Source: Bacteroidaceae bacterium (GTDB taxonomy: Bacteria; Bacteroidota; Bacteroidia; Bacteroidales; Bacteroidaceae). From it: 64,000 bases of DNA. The stretch covers positions 1 through 64,000 of the forward strand of contig JAGCMB010000017.1 of NCBI GenBank assembly GCA_017646665.1, read 5' to 3'. The position numbers and the translations under genes were made by a program. Shown in pieces: positions 1 through 8,749 of the stretch. The notes beneath the pieces are model-generated. The model was given only the letters and a program-made list of their open reading frames with translations, made no database searches and was not told the origin of the DNA. How positions within the stretch are numbered: position 1 is the first letter of the stretch; every line of letters starts with the position of its first letter.

Positions 1-2480
1 ATGTCGACCTCACTCTCTTTCGCTTCGCCCAATAGGTGCTTGCTGAAGAAGTCGGCCATCTTCCAGAAGAAGTACTCGTCCTTGGTCTCGAAACCGTGGC
101 GGTCACCGGGGAGTATGAGCATCTCAAATCGCTTGTTGGCGCGGATGAGTGCGTCTATCACGCGAGTGGTATTTGCAGGATGTACGTTATTGTCCATATC
201 ACCGGTTACCAGCAACAAATGACCTTTGAGGCGGCCTGCGAGCTCTTGGTTGGTGCTGATGTTGTATGAGAATGTTGTATCACATTCAACAATGCCGTCC
301 TTGTTCTTCTTCTCCTTTATATTCTCTTTGATACCGTGGTGCTTCTCGCTCCACCAATTGTTGTAGATGCGGTTGTCGTGGTTACCTGCGCACGATACAG
401 CAACCTTGAAGAAGTCGTTGTATGTGAGAATAGCCGCAGTTGACATGAAACCACCGCCTGAGTGTCCGTGAATACCTACATTGTTGCCGTCGATGAAGCT
501 GTGGCGTGCAATGAGCTGCTGTGCAGCAACTTTCTTGTCGGCAAGACCATAGTCGCGCAAGTTGCCGTAACCGAAGTTATGATACCACTTTGAACGGTTG
601 GGGTGTCCACCACGGTTGCCGACGGTGATGACAATAAATCCCATCTGTGCAAGGCGGTCGATGCGGTTCATGCCGCTTGACCAACTTTCGTTCACAGCTT
701 CGGTCTGTGGACCCGGGTATACATATTCAATGAGTGGATAACACTTTGTCGAGTCAAAGTCGAAAGGCTTGTACATTACGCCGTGAAGGTCTGTAATGCC
801 GTCTGCAGCCTTTACAGTGAAACGCTCGGGGAACTTATATCCGGCTGCAAACAGTTGTGAGAGGTCGGCAGTGCCAAGCTCAACGCTCTTCTTGCCGTTC
901 TTGCTATATACATGGTTCACGGGGGTTGTGTCCACGCGTGATGACGTTACAATAAAAGCCTCTCCATAGGCTGCCGGAATGAATGTACTGTTCATGTCGC
1001 TCTCGTCAATCTGCTTCAGGCCGCTACCGTCGAAATTTACGCTGTAGAGGTGCATGTAATATGGGTTCTCCTCCTTGTTATAACCGCAGGCGGTGAAGTA
1101 TATTTTCTTCTCCTTGTCGTTTACAACCAGCACATCCTCAACGTGGTATGCGCCATCGGTTATCGGGTTTACGAGTGTGCCGTCGGCGTTGTAGAGGTAG
1201 AGCATTGCCCAGCCCGTGCGCTCCGACCATTGGATGAACTGCTTGCCGTTGTTGACTGGGTATATTGGTTTGCTCTCGATACTTGTATTCATCTCCTCGT
1301 GCACAAGCATCTTTGTGGTGTCGAGGCTCATGTCATAATAGCAAACCTCAATCTTCTTCATATCGCGGCTGATGCGCTCAAAGTAGAAACCGTTGTTGTC
1401 GCCAAACCAAATGGCTTTTCGTGGGTTCTCATATCGTGTGAGGTGTGAGCCTGGTTTGCTGAACAGGCCTATGCGCTGCTGCTTGAACTGCTCTACATTG
1501 ATTGCCTTGCTTGTCTTGTTCTCAAAGTCGAACAACTCGACAGTCGTCTTTGGTGTCTCCTCGCCCGGCATCTGGTAGTAGTATGTCTCTAGCTTTGGAC
1601 GTGGAGTGCTCAATGAGTTGATGACCCACATCTTTGACAAAATTGAGTCGGCACGGTGTGTCATTACAAAGTGACGTGAGTCGGGGCTCCACAAGGCGTA
1701 TACGCGGTAACGCTTTGCAGTGTCAAGCTTCTCATCGAGTGAGTGGTATGCATAGCACCAGTTGGGACGGCCGTTGAAGGTGAGCTGGTGCTCGGTGACA
1801 GTACTGTCCTTGTCCCAATATCTCAGTTTGTCAAGGTCTTCACGCGACATGTACCAGAGGTTGTAGTTTTTCTCATATATGGCGAACTTTCCGTCGGGTG
1901 AAACGTTTGCCCAATCGGGGTATTTGGGGTAGAGGTCTTCAATCTCGTCCTTTGTGCGCTCAATGAGCTGCTTAGTCTTCATGTCATACTCAAAATAGAA
2001 GGTCTTGTTCTCCTTCTTGCCCTCGTTCTCCTTTATCTTGGTGCTGTCGTTGCGCTCGTGGCGTGGAAGCTGCTTGGGAACCTCGAGCTTTGATGCAATG
2101 TCGAAACGCACATAGCGGTCTTCGCGTATGATGCGGTTAATTCCAACGGGCAAGTGCTGTGCGTCATAGGGGTCACCTGTACGCATTGTAATCTCCTTGG
2201 CCAGCCACTCCATGTCCCAAAGTTCCTTCTTTGTGCCTTTCACCGCATCAACTACGTAGAAATTACGCTCCTTTGTGTCGCTCCATGCATAGATGAACTG
2301 TTTACCGTCGGCAAACCACACGGGTTGTACCCTTGTCTGTTTTACCATACGGGAAATCTTTCTTGGCGAGAAACGCTCTGCAAGTGCGTAGTTGGGGCGC
2401 ACATCGTTGCTCTCTTGTGCTTTAAGTGTGGTTGTTGCCAGCAGGGCGGGCAGAACCAGAAGTAATAGTGCTTTTTTCAT
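1..2480 (-). CDS. Dipeptidyl-peptidase IV family serine protease (3' end beyond window)
   Basis: Exported S9B prolyl oligopeptidase-type exopeptidase that removes X-Pro or X-Ala dipeptides from peptides in the periplasm. The start at 2480 opens with MKKALLLLVLPALLATTTLKAQ, a clear signal peptide. An N-terminal beta-propeller (roughly residues 60-540) is followed by an alpha/beta-hydrolase domain. The nucleophile elbow GHSGGG gives Ser674, GDMDNNVH gives Asp763 and GDRHGF gives His795, so the triad is complete. About 826 codons are visible and the stop lies outside the window, a few residues past the hydrolase domain. The start is only 7 bp after the stop of the serine dehydratase gene, so the two are probably co-transcribed. 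Family assignment is firm; exact substrate preference is inferred. Confidence 0.93.
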   Translation of the reverse strand, partial: MKKALLLLVLPALLATTTLKAQESNDVRPNYALAERFSPRKISRMVKQTRVQPVWFADGKQFIYAWSDTKERNFYVVDAVKGTKKELWDMEWLAKEITMRTGDPYDAQHLPVGINRIIREDRYVRFDIASKLEVPKQLPRHERNDSTKIKENEGKKENKTFYFEYDMKTKQLIERTKDEIEDLYPKYPDWANVSPDGKFAIYEKNYNLWYMSREDLDKLRYWDKDSTVTEHQLTFNGRPNWCYAYHSLDEKLDTAKRYRVYALWSPDSRHFVMTHRADSILSKMWVINSLSTPRPKLETYYYQMPGEETPKTTVELFDFENKTSKAINVEQFKQQRIGLFSKPGSHLTRYENPRKAIWFGDNNGFYFERISRDMKKIEVCYYDMSLDTTKMLVHEEMNTSIESKPIYPVNNGKQFIQWSERTGWAMLYLYNADGTLVNPITDGAYHVEDVLVVNDKEKKIYFTACGYNKEENPYYMHLYSVNFDGSGLKQIDESDMNSTFIPAAYGEAFIVTSSRVDTTPVNHVYSKNGKKSVELGTADLSQLFAAGYKFPERFTVKAADGITDLHGVMYKPFDFDSTKCYPLIEYVYPGPQTEAVNESWSSGMNRIDRLAQMGFIVITVGNRGGHPNRSKWYHNFGYGNLRDYGLADKKVAAQQLIARHSFIDGNNVGIHGHSGGGFMSTAAILTYNDFFKVAVSCAGNHDNRIYNNWWSEKHHGIKENIKEKKNKDGIVECDTTFSYNISTNQELAGRLKGHLLLVTGDMDNNVHPANTTRVIDALIRANKRFEMLILPGDRHGFETKDEYFFWKMADFFSKHLLGEAKESEVD

Positions 2481-2487
2481 TAATTTA

Positions 2488-3753
2488 TTATTTTGTGTTT
2501 TCGTTGTTTTTCTTTGTGAGGTGTAGCGTGTCGAGCATTTTCCTGAAACCACGACGTTTGCTGATATCTATTTTGGCAATTCCGCCGGTCGAGGTCTCTT
2601 TGTACAAGCTTGGCAGGTCGTGGCCTGTTTCCTTCATCACTTGCACAATGCGGTCATAGTCAATCTTGTGCTTGCCGTCTGAGAGTGCTGCGTAGGTGCA
2701 GGCGTCGAGTGCGCGTGATGCCGCGATGGCATTACGTTCAATGCAAGGCACTTGTACAAGGCCACAAAGCGGGTCGCATGTCAGGCCTAAGTGGTGCTCA
2801 AGTCCCATCTCTGCTGCATATTCAATTTGGTTTATGGTGCCACCGAACAGCTGGCAGGCTGCAGCAGCTGCCATAGCGCAGGCTACGCCAATCTCTCCTT
2901 GGCAGCCTACATCGGCTCCCGATATTGAGGCGTGTTCCTTTGCTACATTGCCAAAAAGGCCGGCTGTTGCAAGAGCGCGCAGAATTCGTGTGTCCGAGCA
3001 GTCGTGAGCGGTTGACAGATGGTAGAGTACCGCGGGCAATACTCCGCTTGAACCACAGGTGGGTGTGGTGACGATGGTGCTTCCGCTTGCGTTTTCCTCG
3101 CTTGTTGCAAGAGCGTATGCGTAGAGCTTTGCCTTGCTGCTCACAGCTGCATTGTAGGACATTGATTTGTTCAGGTATGTATTTGCCTTGCGCTGAATTC
3201 CAAGTCCGCCAGGCAACACTCCTTCGTTTTCAAGGCCACGTTTGATGGTGGCTTGCATTGTAGTCCACACTTCGCTAAGATAGTCCCAAATTGCAGGGCC
3301 TTCATATTTTTCAACATATTCCCAGAACGAGCAACCTGTTTCGTCGCACCAATCCATAATCTCGTGTATGGTTGTCAGTGGGTATATATCCTCCTCGTTC
3401 TTTGTTGTTTCTTCATTTGCAAGCTCACCACCGCCTATGCTGTATATTCTCCAACTGTCGATTACTTTACCCTCCTTGATACCCTCGAACAGCATACCGT
3501 TGGGGTGGAATGGCAAGAATATTTCGGGCTCCCATACGAGTTCTATGTTTGCAATCGGTTCAAGTACGGCTATAATGGCTTTGTCTGTCATATGTCCTTC
3601 GCCTGTGGCAGCAAGACTTCCATACAATGTTACACGGTATGTGTCGGGGGATGGGCAACGTTGCGCGAAGATCTTGGCTGCACGGTTAGGCCCCATTGTG
3701 TGGCTGCTCGAAGGGCCAAGGCCTATTCTGAAAAGTGAACGTAGAGATTTCAT
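2488..3753 (-). CDS. sdaA: L-serine ammonia-lyase, iron-sulfur dependent, single chain
   Basis: Converts L-serine to pyruvate and ammonia in the cytoplasm with a [4Fe-4S] cluster. The protein has 421 residues. The N-terminal GPSSSHTMGP motif (about residues 13-22) marks the beta domain, and TPTCGSSGVLPA (about 230-241) plus SGADVGCQGEIG mark the catalytic alpha domain. Cys284, Cys326 and Cys337 have the 42- and 11-residue spacing of the cluster ligands in characterised single-chain enzymes. It lies directly upstream of the dipeptidyl-peptidase gene; a peptidase that releases amino acids next to a serine-degrading enzyme fits amino-acid catabolism, but that link is inferred. No truncation is seen. 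Confidence 0.95.
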   Translation of the reverse strand: MKSLRSLFRIGLGPSSSHTMGPNRAAKIFAQRCPSPDTYRVTLYGSLAATGEGHMTDKAIIAVLEPIANIELVWEPEIFLPFHPNGMLFEGIKEGKVIDSWRIYSIGGGELANEETTKNEEDIYPLTTIHEIMDWCDETGCSFWEYVEKYEGPAIWDYLSEVWTTMQATIKRGLENEGVLPGGLGIQRKANTYLNKSMSYNAAVSSKAKLYAYALATSEENASGSTIVTTPTCGSSGVLPAVLYHLSTAHDCSDTRILRALATAGLFGNVAKEHASISGADVGCQGEIGVACAMAAAAACQLFGGTINQIEYAAEMGLEHHLGLTCDPLCGLVQVPCIERNAIAASRALDACTYAALSDGKHKIDYDRIVQVMKETGHDLPSLYKETSTGGIAKIDISKRRGFRKMLDTLHLTKKNNENTK

Positions 3754-3812
3754 TTTATTTGTTAATGTGGTTTTATAGGTGTTTTTTGTTATTCTCTTTT
3801 ATCGCTGTTAAA

Positions 3813-5441
3813 TCAGTCTATGAAGATTATACGTCCTTGTGGTGTGTTGTACTCTGAACCTATAATGCTGTCCAGACTCGCTTCAAGATAGTTTTGCAGA
3901 ATCTCCAAATCGGAACCCCAATATGTCGGATGTGGCTCGACATCCTTGAATATGCCAGAGCCTCCCATTTCAAGTATGAGATAATCCAATGAGGCCATTG
4001 TGTATTTGCGCGAGAGTTCAACCTCCTTGAACTCGCCACTCTGTTTGTCCAATATCTCGACATTGGATACGCGACGCTCTCCATTTCCTACGTGTGAAAA
4101 GAGTGAGCTCTCGGCATCCACTACGACTGGTGACGGTATTTTGGGGTTTACCTCGAAACGCAGTCCACTTACTTGCATAAAAACGCCGGCTTCATTCGGT
4201 AGTGAAGAAACGGAATATTCCAATACGTCGAGCAAATGTTCTCCGGTGATGCTGCCTGTGGCAATCATATCGCCAAAAGGCATTACATTGTATAAGTCGT
4301 TGAAAAGAATCTCGCCCATATTGATGTCTGCACGGATACCGCCTCCGTTTACAAGCGCAATGTCGGCACCGGTGAAAATTCGGAATGCGTCGGCGCAGAA
4401 ATCGCCGATGTTTGCTTCCTGTTTGCGTACAATACGTTCTCCATTTGCGTCGCGTATCGACAGGTCGACTTCGCTGTATCCGATGGTGAAATTACCGGCA
4501 CTCTTCACCTCTTCCTGGATTTTATTGACGAACTGTTTGGTGTTGCTGTCGGGTTGTATGTCGCTGTTCTCTATGTTTATGAGTGTTGAGTGTATTCCGC
4601 CTTCGGTGCAGATGATGAGTTTACCCACATTCTGGAAATTTGAACCCGACGAAGTGAGCAATATCGGTTTCCCCTCTCTGTTATTAACGTACATTGCTTC
4701 AATGATGTGGTGGTCGTGTCCGTCAATTACGGCATCCAGTCCTGTGGTTTGGGCTATAAGGCTTCTTGAATCAGGGTGTGTCGCGTCATTCTGGCTGTCG
4801 CCCAAATGTGATAGGGCTATGACATACTCCGCACCATCTTTACGCGCTTTGTCAATGAAGTATTGAGCGTTCAGGTAGAAATCGTCACGCATAAAGCTAT
4901 ATAGTGGATTGCCATCTTCATCGCTTAGGCTTGTAACCGTTCCGCTTGTAGTTGTGGTAAAACCGATATAGGCAACATCAACATTCCCATATCTGACAAT
5001 ATGGTAGGCAGGATAGGGGTATGTATCTGTTTGAACATTTTTGAGATTGGCGCATACTACTTTTGTATTCAACGAGTTTGTTATGTTGAACATTTGGGGA
5101 ATTCCATAGTCAAGCTCGTGGTTTCCCAGAACAACGGCATCATACCCGATATAATTCATAATCTTGACAATTTGTTCTCCCTTTGAGATAGCTCCAACAA
5201 GGCCACCGCTTGCAAAATCGCCACAAGACACAGTTGAAACATATTTGTTGTCGGACAAACATTGGTTGCGAATGGATGCAAGTATCGGATATCCATCAAC
5301 AGAACAGTGGACGTCGTTCTCGTATAAAATAACAATTGGTTTTGTCGGTAGATTTGAGTGTGTACTCTCTATATTGTCGTCGTTGCAAGCAACAAATATA
5401 AAGGAGAATGCAATGAAAAATAATTTAAAAAAGACTTTCAT
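3813..5441 (-). CDS. 5'-nucleotidase/UshA-family metallophosphoesterase lipoprotein
   Basis: Predicted lipid-anchored nucleotide phosphatase. The 542-residue protein begins with a lipoprotein signal whose lipobox FVAC places the anchored cysteine at residue 19. The N-terminal calcineurin-like metal site is visible as NDVH (Asp43/His45), GNHELDYG, ALSHLGDS and DGHDHH. The C-terminal 5'-nucleotidase domain has the substrate-site motif VNGGGIRAD. The usual UshA core length is matched. It reads in the same direction as sdaA with a 59-bp gap, so co-transcription is possible but not shown. It would release nucleosides and phosphate from extracellular nucleotides; the specific substrate cannot be read from the sequence. 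Confidence 0.9.
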   Translation of the reverse strand: MKVFFKLFFIAFSFIFVACNDDNIESTHSNLPTKPIVILYENDVHCSVDGYPILASIRNQCLSDNKYVSTVSCGDFASGGLVGAISKGEQIVKIMNYIGYDAVVLGNHELDYGIPQMFNITNSLNTKVVCANLKNVQTDTYPYPAYHIVRYGNVDVAYIGFTTTTSGTVTSLSDEDGNPLYSFMRDDFYLNAQYFIDKARKDGAEYVIALSHLGDSQNDATHPDSRSLIAQTTGLDAVIDGHDHHIIEAMYVNNREGKPILLTSSGSNFQNVGKLIICTEGGIHSTLINIENSDIQPDSNTKQFVNKIQEEVKSAGNFTIGYSEVDLSIRDANGERIVRKQEANIGDFCADAFRIFTGADIALVNGGGIRADINMGEILFNDLYNVMPFGDMIATGSITGEHLLDVLEYSVSSLPNEAGVFMQVSGLRFEVNPKIPSPVVVDAESSLFSHVGNGERRVSNVEILDKQSGEFKEVELSRKYTMASLDYLILEMGGSGIFKDVEPHPTYWGSDLEILQNYLEASLDSIIGSEYNTPQGRIIFID

Positions 5442-5705
5442 ATTAATCGGTTGAATTGCTTTTGATTTTGCCTTTTAAGCAGATTATTATTAAATTAGGT
5501 ATATTATTTTGCGAATATACGATTTCCATTTGATAATACGTGTATTTTGCGTGGTTTATTTCTTTTTTGTTTTCATTGCAAAATTGTAATTATTTGTGAA
5601 AAAATGCTCATGTTAACAAAATTTATAAATGTCCATTTGTTAAATGTTAACGCATTTTTGTAAAATTGCATTGACAATAATTAGTGTTATGTAAAAATAC
5701 AATGG
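5442..5705. other. AT-rich divergent intergenic region
   Basis: 264 bp between the divergent nucleotidase lipoprotein and the first beta-propeller gene, so promoters for both must lie here. No exact TTTG-N19/21-TAnnTTTG pair was found on either strand. A TATATTCG near 5515 (minus strand) is a possible -7 for the nucleotidase. An inverted repeat is annotated separately. Confidence 0.5.
5613..5643. promoter_or_regulatory. Inverted repeat TTAACAAA-N15-TTTGTTAA, possible operator
   Basis: Perfect 8-bp arms at 5613-5620 and 5636-5643 with a 15-bp spacer, 63 bp before the start of the first secreted beta-propeller gene. The placement suits a regulator site. The sequence is AT-rich, so chance occurrence is possible. 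Confidence 0.3.
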
Positions 5706-8700
5706 ATGAAAAGAGAAATAATAACTTTATTACTAACTGTCGGTATATTTAACTCTTATGCAATTGCCGGCAATAAAATAGTTACAGATACAGTTGCTAC
5801 AAGTGTAAAGCAACAAAAATATGACCCATATTTTGTAGAGGCTTTGCCGCTTGATGCTCCCGAGTGGATGGAACGTATTGCAGCCAATCCTTCGGGTGTG
5901 AACTTCAAGGAGATGCAGCAGTTGTACAACGAGTGGCGTGCTGCCGATGACGATGTGCGTGTGCGCACTGTTGACAATAAACAGGTTGTCAACTATTATC
6001 GCCGTTGGATGGCAGCCTATCGCGATTATGTTGCTCCAGACGGTAGCATTGAACTCCCGACAATGGAGCAGTATGCAGCGCAGGTCGATTCAATGAACCG
6101 CAAGGCAGCGGCAACAAGAAACGGTGACACGGAGCCCATCTGGCGTAATATAGGCCCTAACCGTACATATTCAAATGAAAATGGCGAGTTGAAACGCAAA
6201 GACTCGCAAGTGTGCGTGTTCCGAATTGCCGTTGCTCTCAGTGATAGCGCGACGCTCTATTGCGGAACTGAGTCGGGCGTTGTGTTCAAGACAACCGACC
6301 ACGGAACAAGTTGGCAGCCTTGTGCTCCACAGCACAATTTCGGAGGTTCAATTTTTAGTATTGCAGTGCACCCCACAGACAAGAATACCGTTTACGTTGG
6401 TGGTGGTCCCTGGCTTTGGAAAAGTACCGATGGTGGTGAAACCTGGAACCGTTGCGGCGGTATCAGTAACCGTGTGAATTCTATTAAGATTGACCCTACA
6501 AATACCGATTACATTACCGCTGCCGTGGGTAGCAAGCAAGAGGGCTCTTCGGCTGCCGGGTTTTTTATATCGTCCGACGGCGGTGCAAACTTCTCCTGCA
6601 CTCTGCGCGGAATCTGTTTCGACCACGAACTGCAACCCGGCAATCCCAATAGGGTATATCTCGTTCGTCGGGAGTCAGGTCCTTGGGCTGGGATATATAT
6701 GTCGGATAATGCCGGAATGAGCTGGCGGCAGTTGGAGCTCCCTGTATATATGATGATATGCGGTCGTCTGGCCGTGAGTGAGGCTCCTGGTGGCGAGAAT
6801 TATGTATATGCTCTTGTTACCTGCGATTCGTGGGGCTACGATGCCGGCCCGCAGGGTGGCAAGGGAACGCCGTATATCCTGATGTCAAAGGATGGTGGTG
6901 TCAGTTGGGAAGATCAGACCGACAAGGGCGGAAAATACTATGACATTACCTTCTCTCCAATTATGGACTCGGCCGGCGGACAGGGATTCTTTGATATGAT
7001 GATTGGTGCATCGGCACAGAATCCTGCACACGTGCTCTTTGGCCTTACATCGCTCTATCGTTCAACAGATGAGGGCGTGGCAAACTATCGTAACAATGCC
7101 ATTGGGGGGTATCAGCGCAGTGATTGGATGCATTGCGATATACAGGATATAGCCATTCACCCCTGTGGAGATACTTGGATATGTAACGATGGTGGAATAA
7201 AATATTCGCGTGATTTCTTTGAAACAAAGGGAGAGGATCGTTACGATGGTATATACGCTTCGGACTATCAGGGTCTGGGCGTTGGATGGAACGAGGATGT
7301 TATGGCTGCCGGCCGATGGCATAATGGTGATGTGGTGCACGCATCGACATACGGCGAGGGCAATTCCGTTCACGTCGGTGGCGTGGAAATAGCTACCGGA
7401 TATGTCATGAAGAGTAATCCTTGGAAGGTGTACTTTACCGATGCCTCAACGCGCATCATGCCACGCGAAATGGACGGCGCTATTGGCGAGGATTTCCGCA
7501 CTTGGTTTGCTGACAAGAAACCATACGAGGCTTTGCGCATAAACGGCGAGATTGCTACCGACCCACGCTATGCCCTGAAAGTATTCCTTCAGGATATGAC
7601 AGATACATGGGGTGGTTATCTCTCGTATGACGAGGGCGCGTCGTTCCAAAAGGTTTTTGACAGTGAGGGCGAGGATTTCTACAGTTATGAGTTCGCGCGC
7701 TCTAACCCCGACAGGGTGTATATTTCGGGCTGTTGGAATGTGTGGCGTTCCGACGACGGCGGCTTGACATTCAATGAGTGTACACAGCCCTTCCCAATCA
7801 CCGACGACTATATCCACTATACAAAGGTTGTCGTTGACCCCAACGACGAGAACCACTTGCTTGTGATATGCAACGACCGTTATGGCGCTGTCAGCGAGAG
7901 CTTTGACGGTGGTGACAGCTGGAGTGAGTACAACCTTGCGAACATTGCTGACAAGCGTGTGCATCAGATAATTCTTGTGGGCGACGAGTATAACAGCACT
8001 TACGTAACAAGCTACGACGGTGCGAGTGTCTACTTCCGCGACAATACAATGAGTGAATTCATTGATTATTCGAGCGGCCTTAACCCCGGTGCGCGAATTT
8101 CAAAAGTCGTACCATTCTACAAGGGTGGTGTCTTGCGTATGGCTACCGACCAGGGCTTGTGGGAAGCGCCTTTGTACCATCAGGATTTTATTCCTGTGGC
8201 ACAGCCTATGGCACTTAATCTTGGTAGCGGCAACCTCACGGCCAATCCGCAGAAAAGCGTGCAGTTCGACAGTTACAGTATCGTACGTCAGGACGAAAAT
8301 ACCCGTTGGCAGTGGAGCTTCTCGCCACAGCCGCAGTATGTGAGCGATGCCACGGTGCGCAATCCCATTGTAGTCTTTGGCAACCCGGGTAATTATGATG
8401 TTACCTTGACAGTGACAACCGCTGCCGGAACTTCGTCGCGCACCATAAAGAATATGATAACCATTGAGGGAGAAACATCTGTCAATGAGGCCAAGGTGGG
8501 CGAGGTCGGTATTGAAAAGACTGTGATTGATGTGGGTGAACCATTGGTTGTGCTTGCAACAGGTCTTATGGACGATGCACGTTTCACTGTACACGGAATG
8601 AAGGGCAATCTGCTGCATAGTGCGCCAATACCTGCGCGAGGAGAACGCGTGACAGTGGCTGTAAATGACCTGCCCCCGGGCGTATATATCTACTCAATAA

Positions 8701-8744
8701 GGAGCGCGACACAGAAATTCTTTGGACAATTCATAATAAAATAG
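5706..8744 (+). CDS. Secreted BNR/sortilin-type beta-propeller protein with PKD domain and T9SS-like tail
   Basis: Large exported protein (1012 residues) of unknown substrate. A signal peptide covers about residues 1-22. The body contains repeated Asp-box (BNR) motifs of the form S-T-D-G-G-x-x-W, for example STDGGETW and DGGVSW, typical of sortilin/VPS10-type beta-propellers. A PKD-like domain (NYDVTLTVTTAAG) follows near residue 890. The last 80 or so residues look like a type A sorting domain of the type IX secretion system, ending VYIYSI...FFGQFIIK. An out-of-frame ATG four bases upstream is ignored. It is the first of two adjacent paralogues (next gene after 5 bp), followed 11 bp later by a TonB-dependent receptor, so the three form a likely operon. 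Surface or secreted location is inferred from the tail. Confidence 0.85.
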   Translation: MKREIITLLLTVGIFNSYAIAGNKIVTDTVATSVKQQKYDPYFVEALPLDAPEWMERIAANPSGVNFKEMQQLYNEWRAADDDVRVRTVDNKQVVNYYRRWMAAYRDYVAPDGSIELPTMEQYAAQVDSMNRKAAATRNGDTEPIWRNIGPNRTYSNENGELKRKDSQVCVFRIAVALSDSATLYCGTESGVVFKTTDHGTSWQPCAPQHNFGGSIFSIAVHPTDKNTVYVGGGPWLWKSTDGGETWNRCGGISNRVNSIKIDPTNTDYITAAVGSKQEGSSAAGFFISSDGGANFSCTLRGICFDHELQPGNPNRVYLVRRESGPWAGIYMSDNAGMSWRQLELPVYMMICGRLAVSEAPGGENYVYALVTCDSWGYDAGPQGGKGTPYILMSKDGGVSWEDQTDKGGKYYDITFSPIMDSAGGQGFFDMMIGASAQNPAHVLFGLTSLYRSTDEGVANYRNNAIGGYQRSDWMHCDIQDIAIHPCGDTWICNDGGIKYSRDFFETKGEDRYDGIYASDYQGLGVGWNEDVMAAGRWHNGDVVHASTYGEGNSVHVGGVEIATGYVMKSNPWKVYFTDASTRIMPREMDGAIGEDFRTWFADKKPYEALRINGEIATDPRYALKVFLQDMTDTWGGYLSYDEGASFQKVFDSEGEDFYSYEFARSNPDRVYISGCWNVWRSDDGGLTFNECTQPFPITDDYIHYTKVVVDPNDENHLLVICNDRYGAVSESFDGGDSWSEYNLANIADKRVHQIILVGDEYNSTYVTSYDGASVYFRDNTMSEFIDYSSGLNPGARISKVVPFYKGGVLRMATDQGLWEAPLYHQDFIPVAQPMALNLGSGNLTANPQKSVQFDSYSIVRQDENTRWQWSFSPQPQYVSDATVRNPIVVFGNPGNYDVTLTVTTAAGTSSRTIKNMITIEGETSVNEAKVGEVGIEKTVIDVGEPLVVLATGLMDDARFTVHGMKGNLLHSAPIPARGERVTVAVNDLPPGVYIYSIRSATQKFFGQFIIK

Positions 8745-8749
8745 CAACT

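Noticed and set aside
4000..4866. 288-codon open frame on the plus strand
   Set aside because: Antisense to the 5'-nucleotidase gene, whose metal motifs and lipobox are clear.
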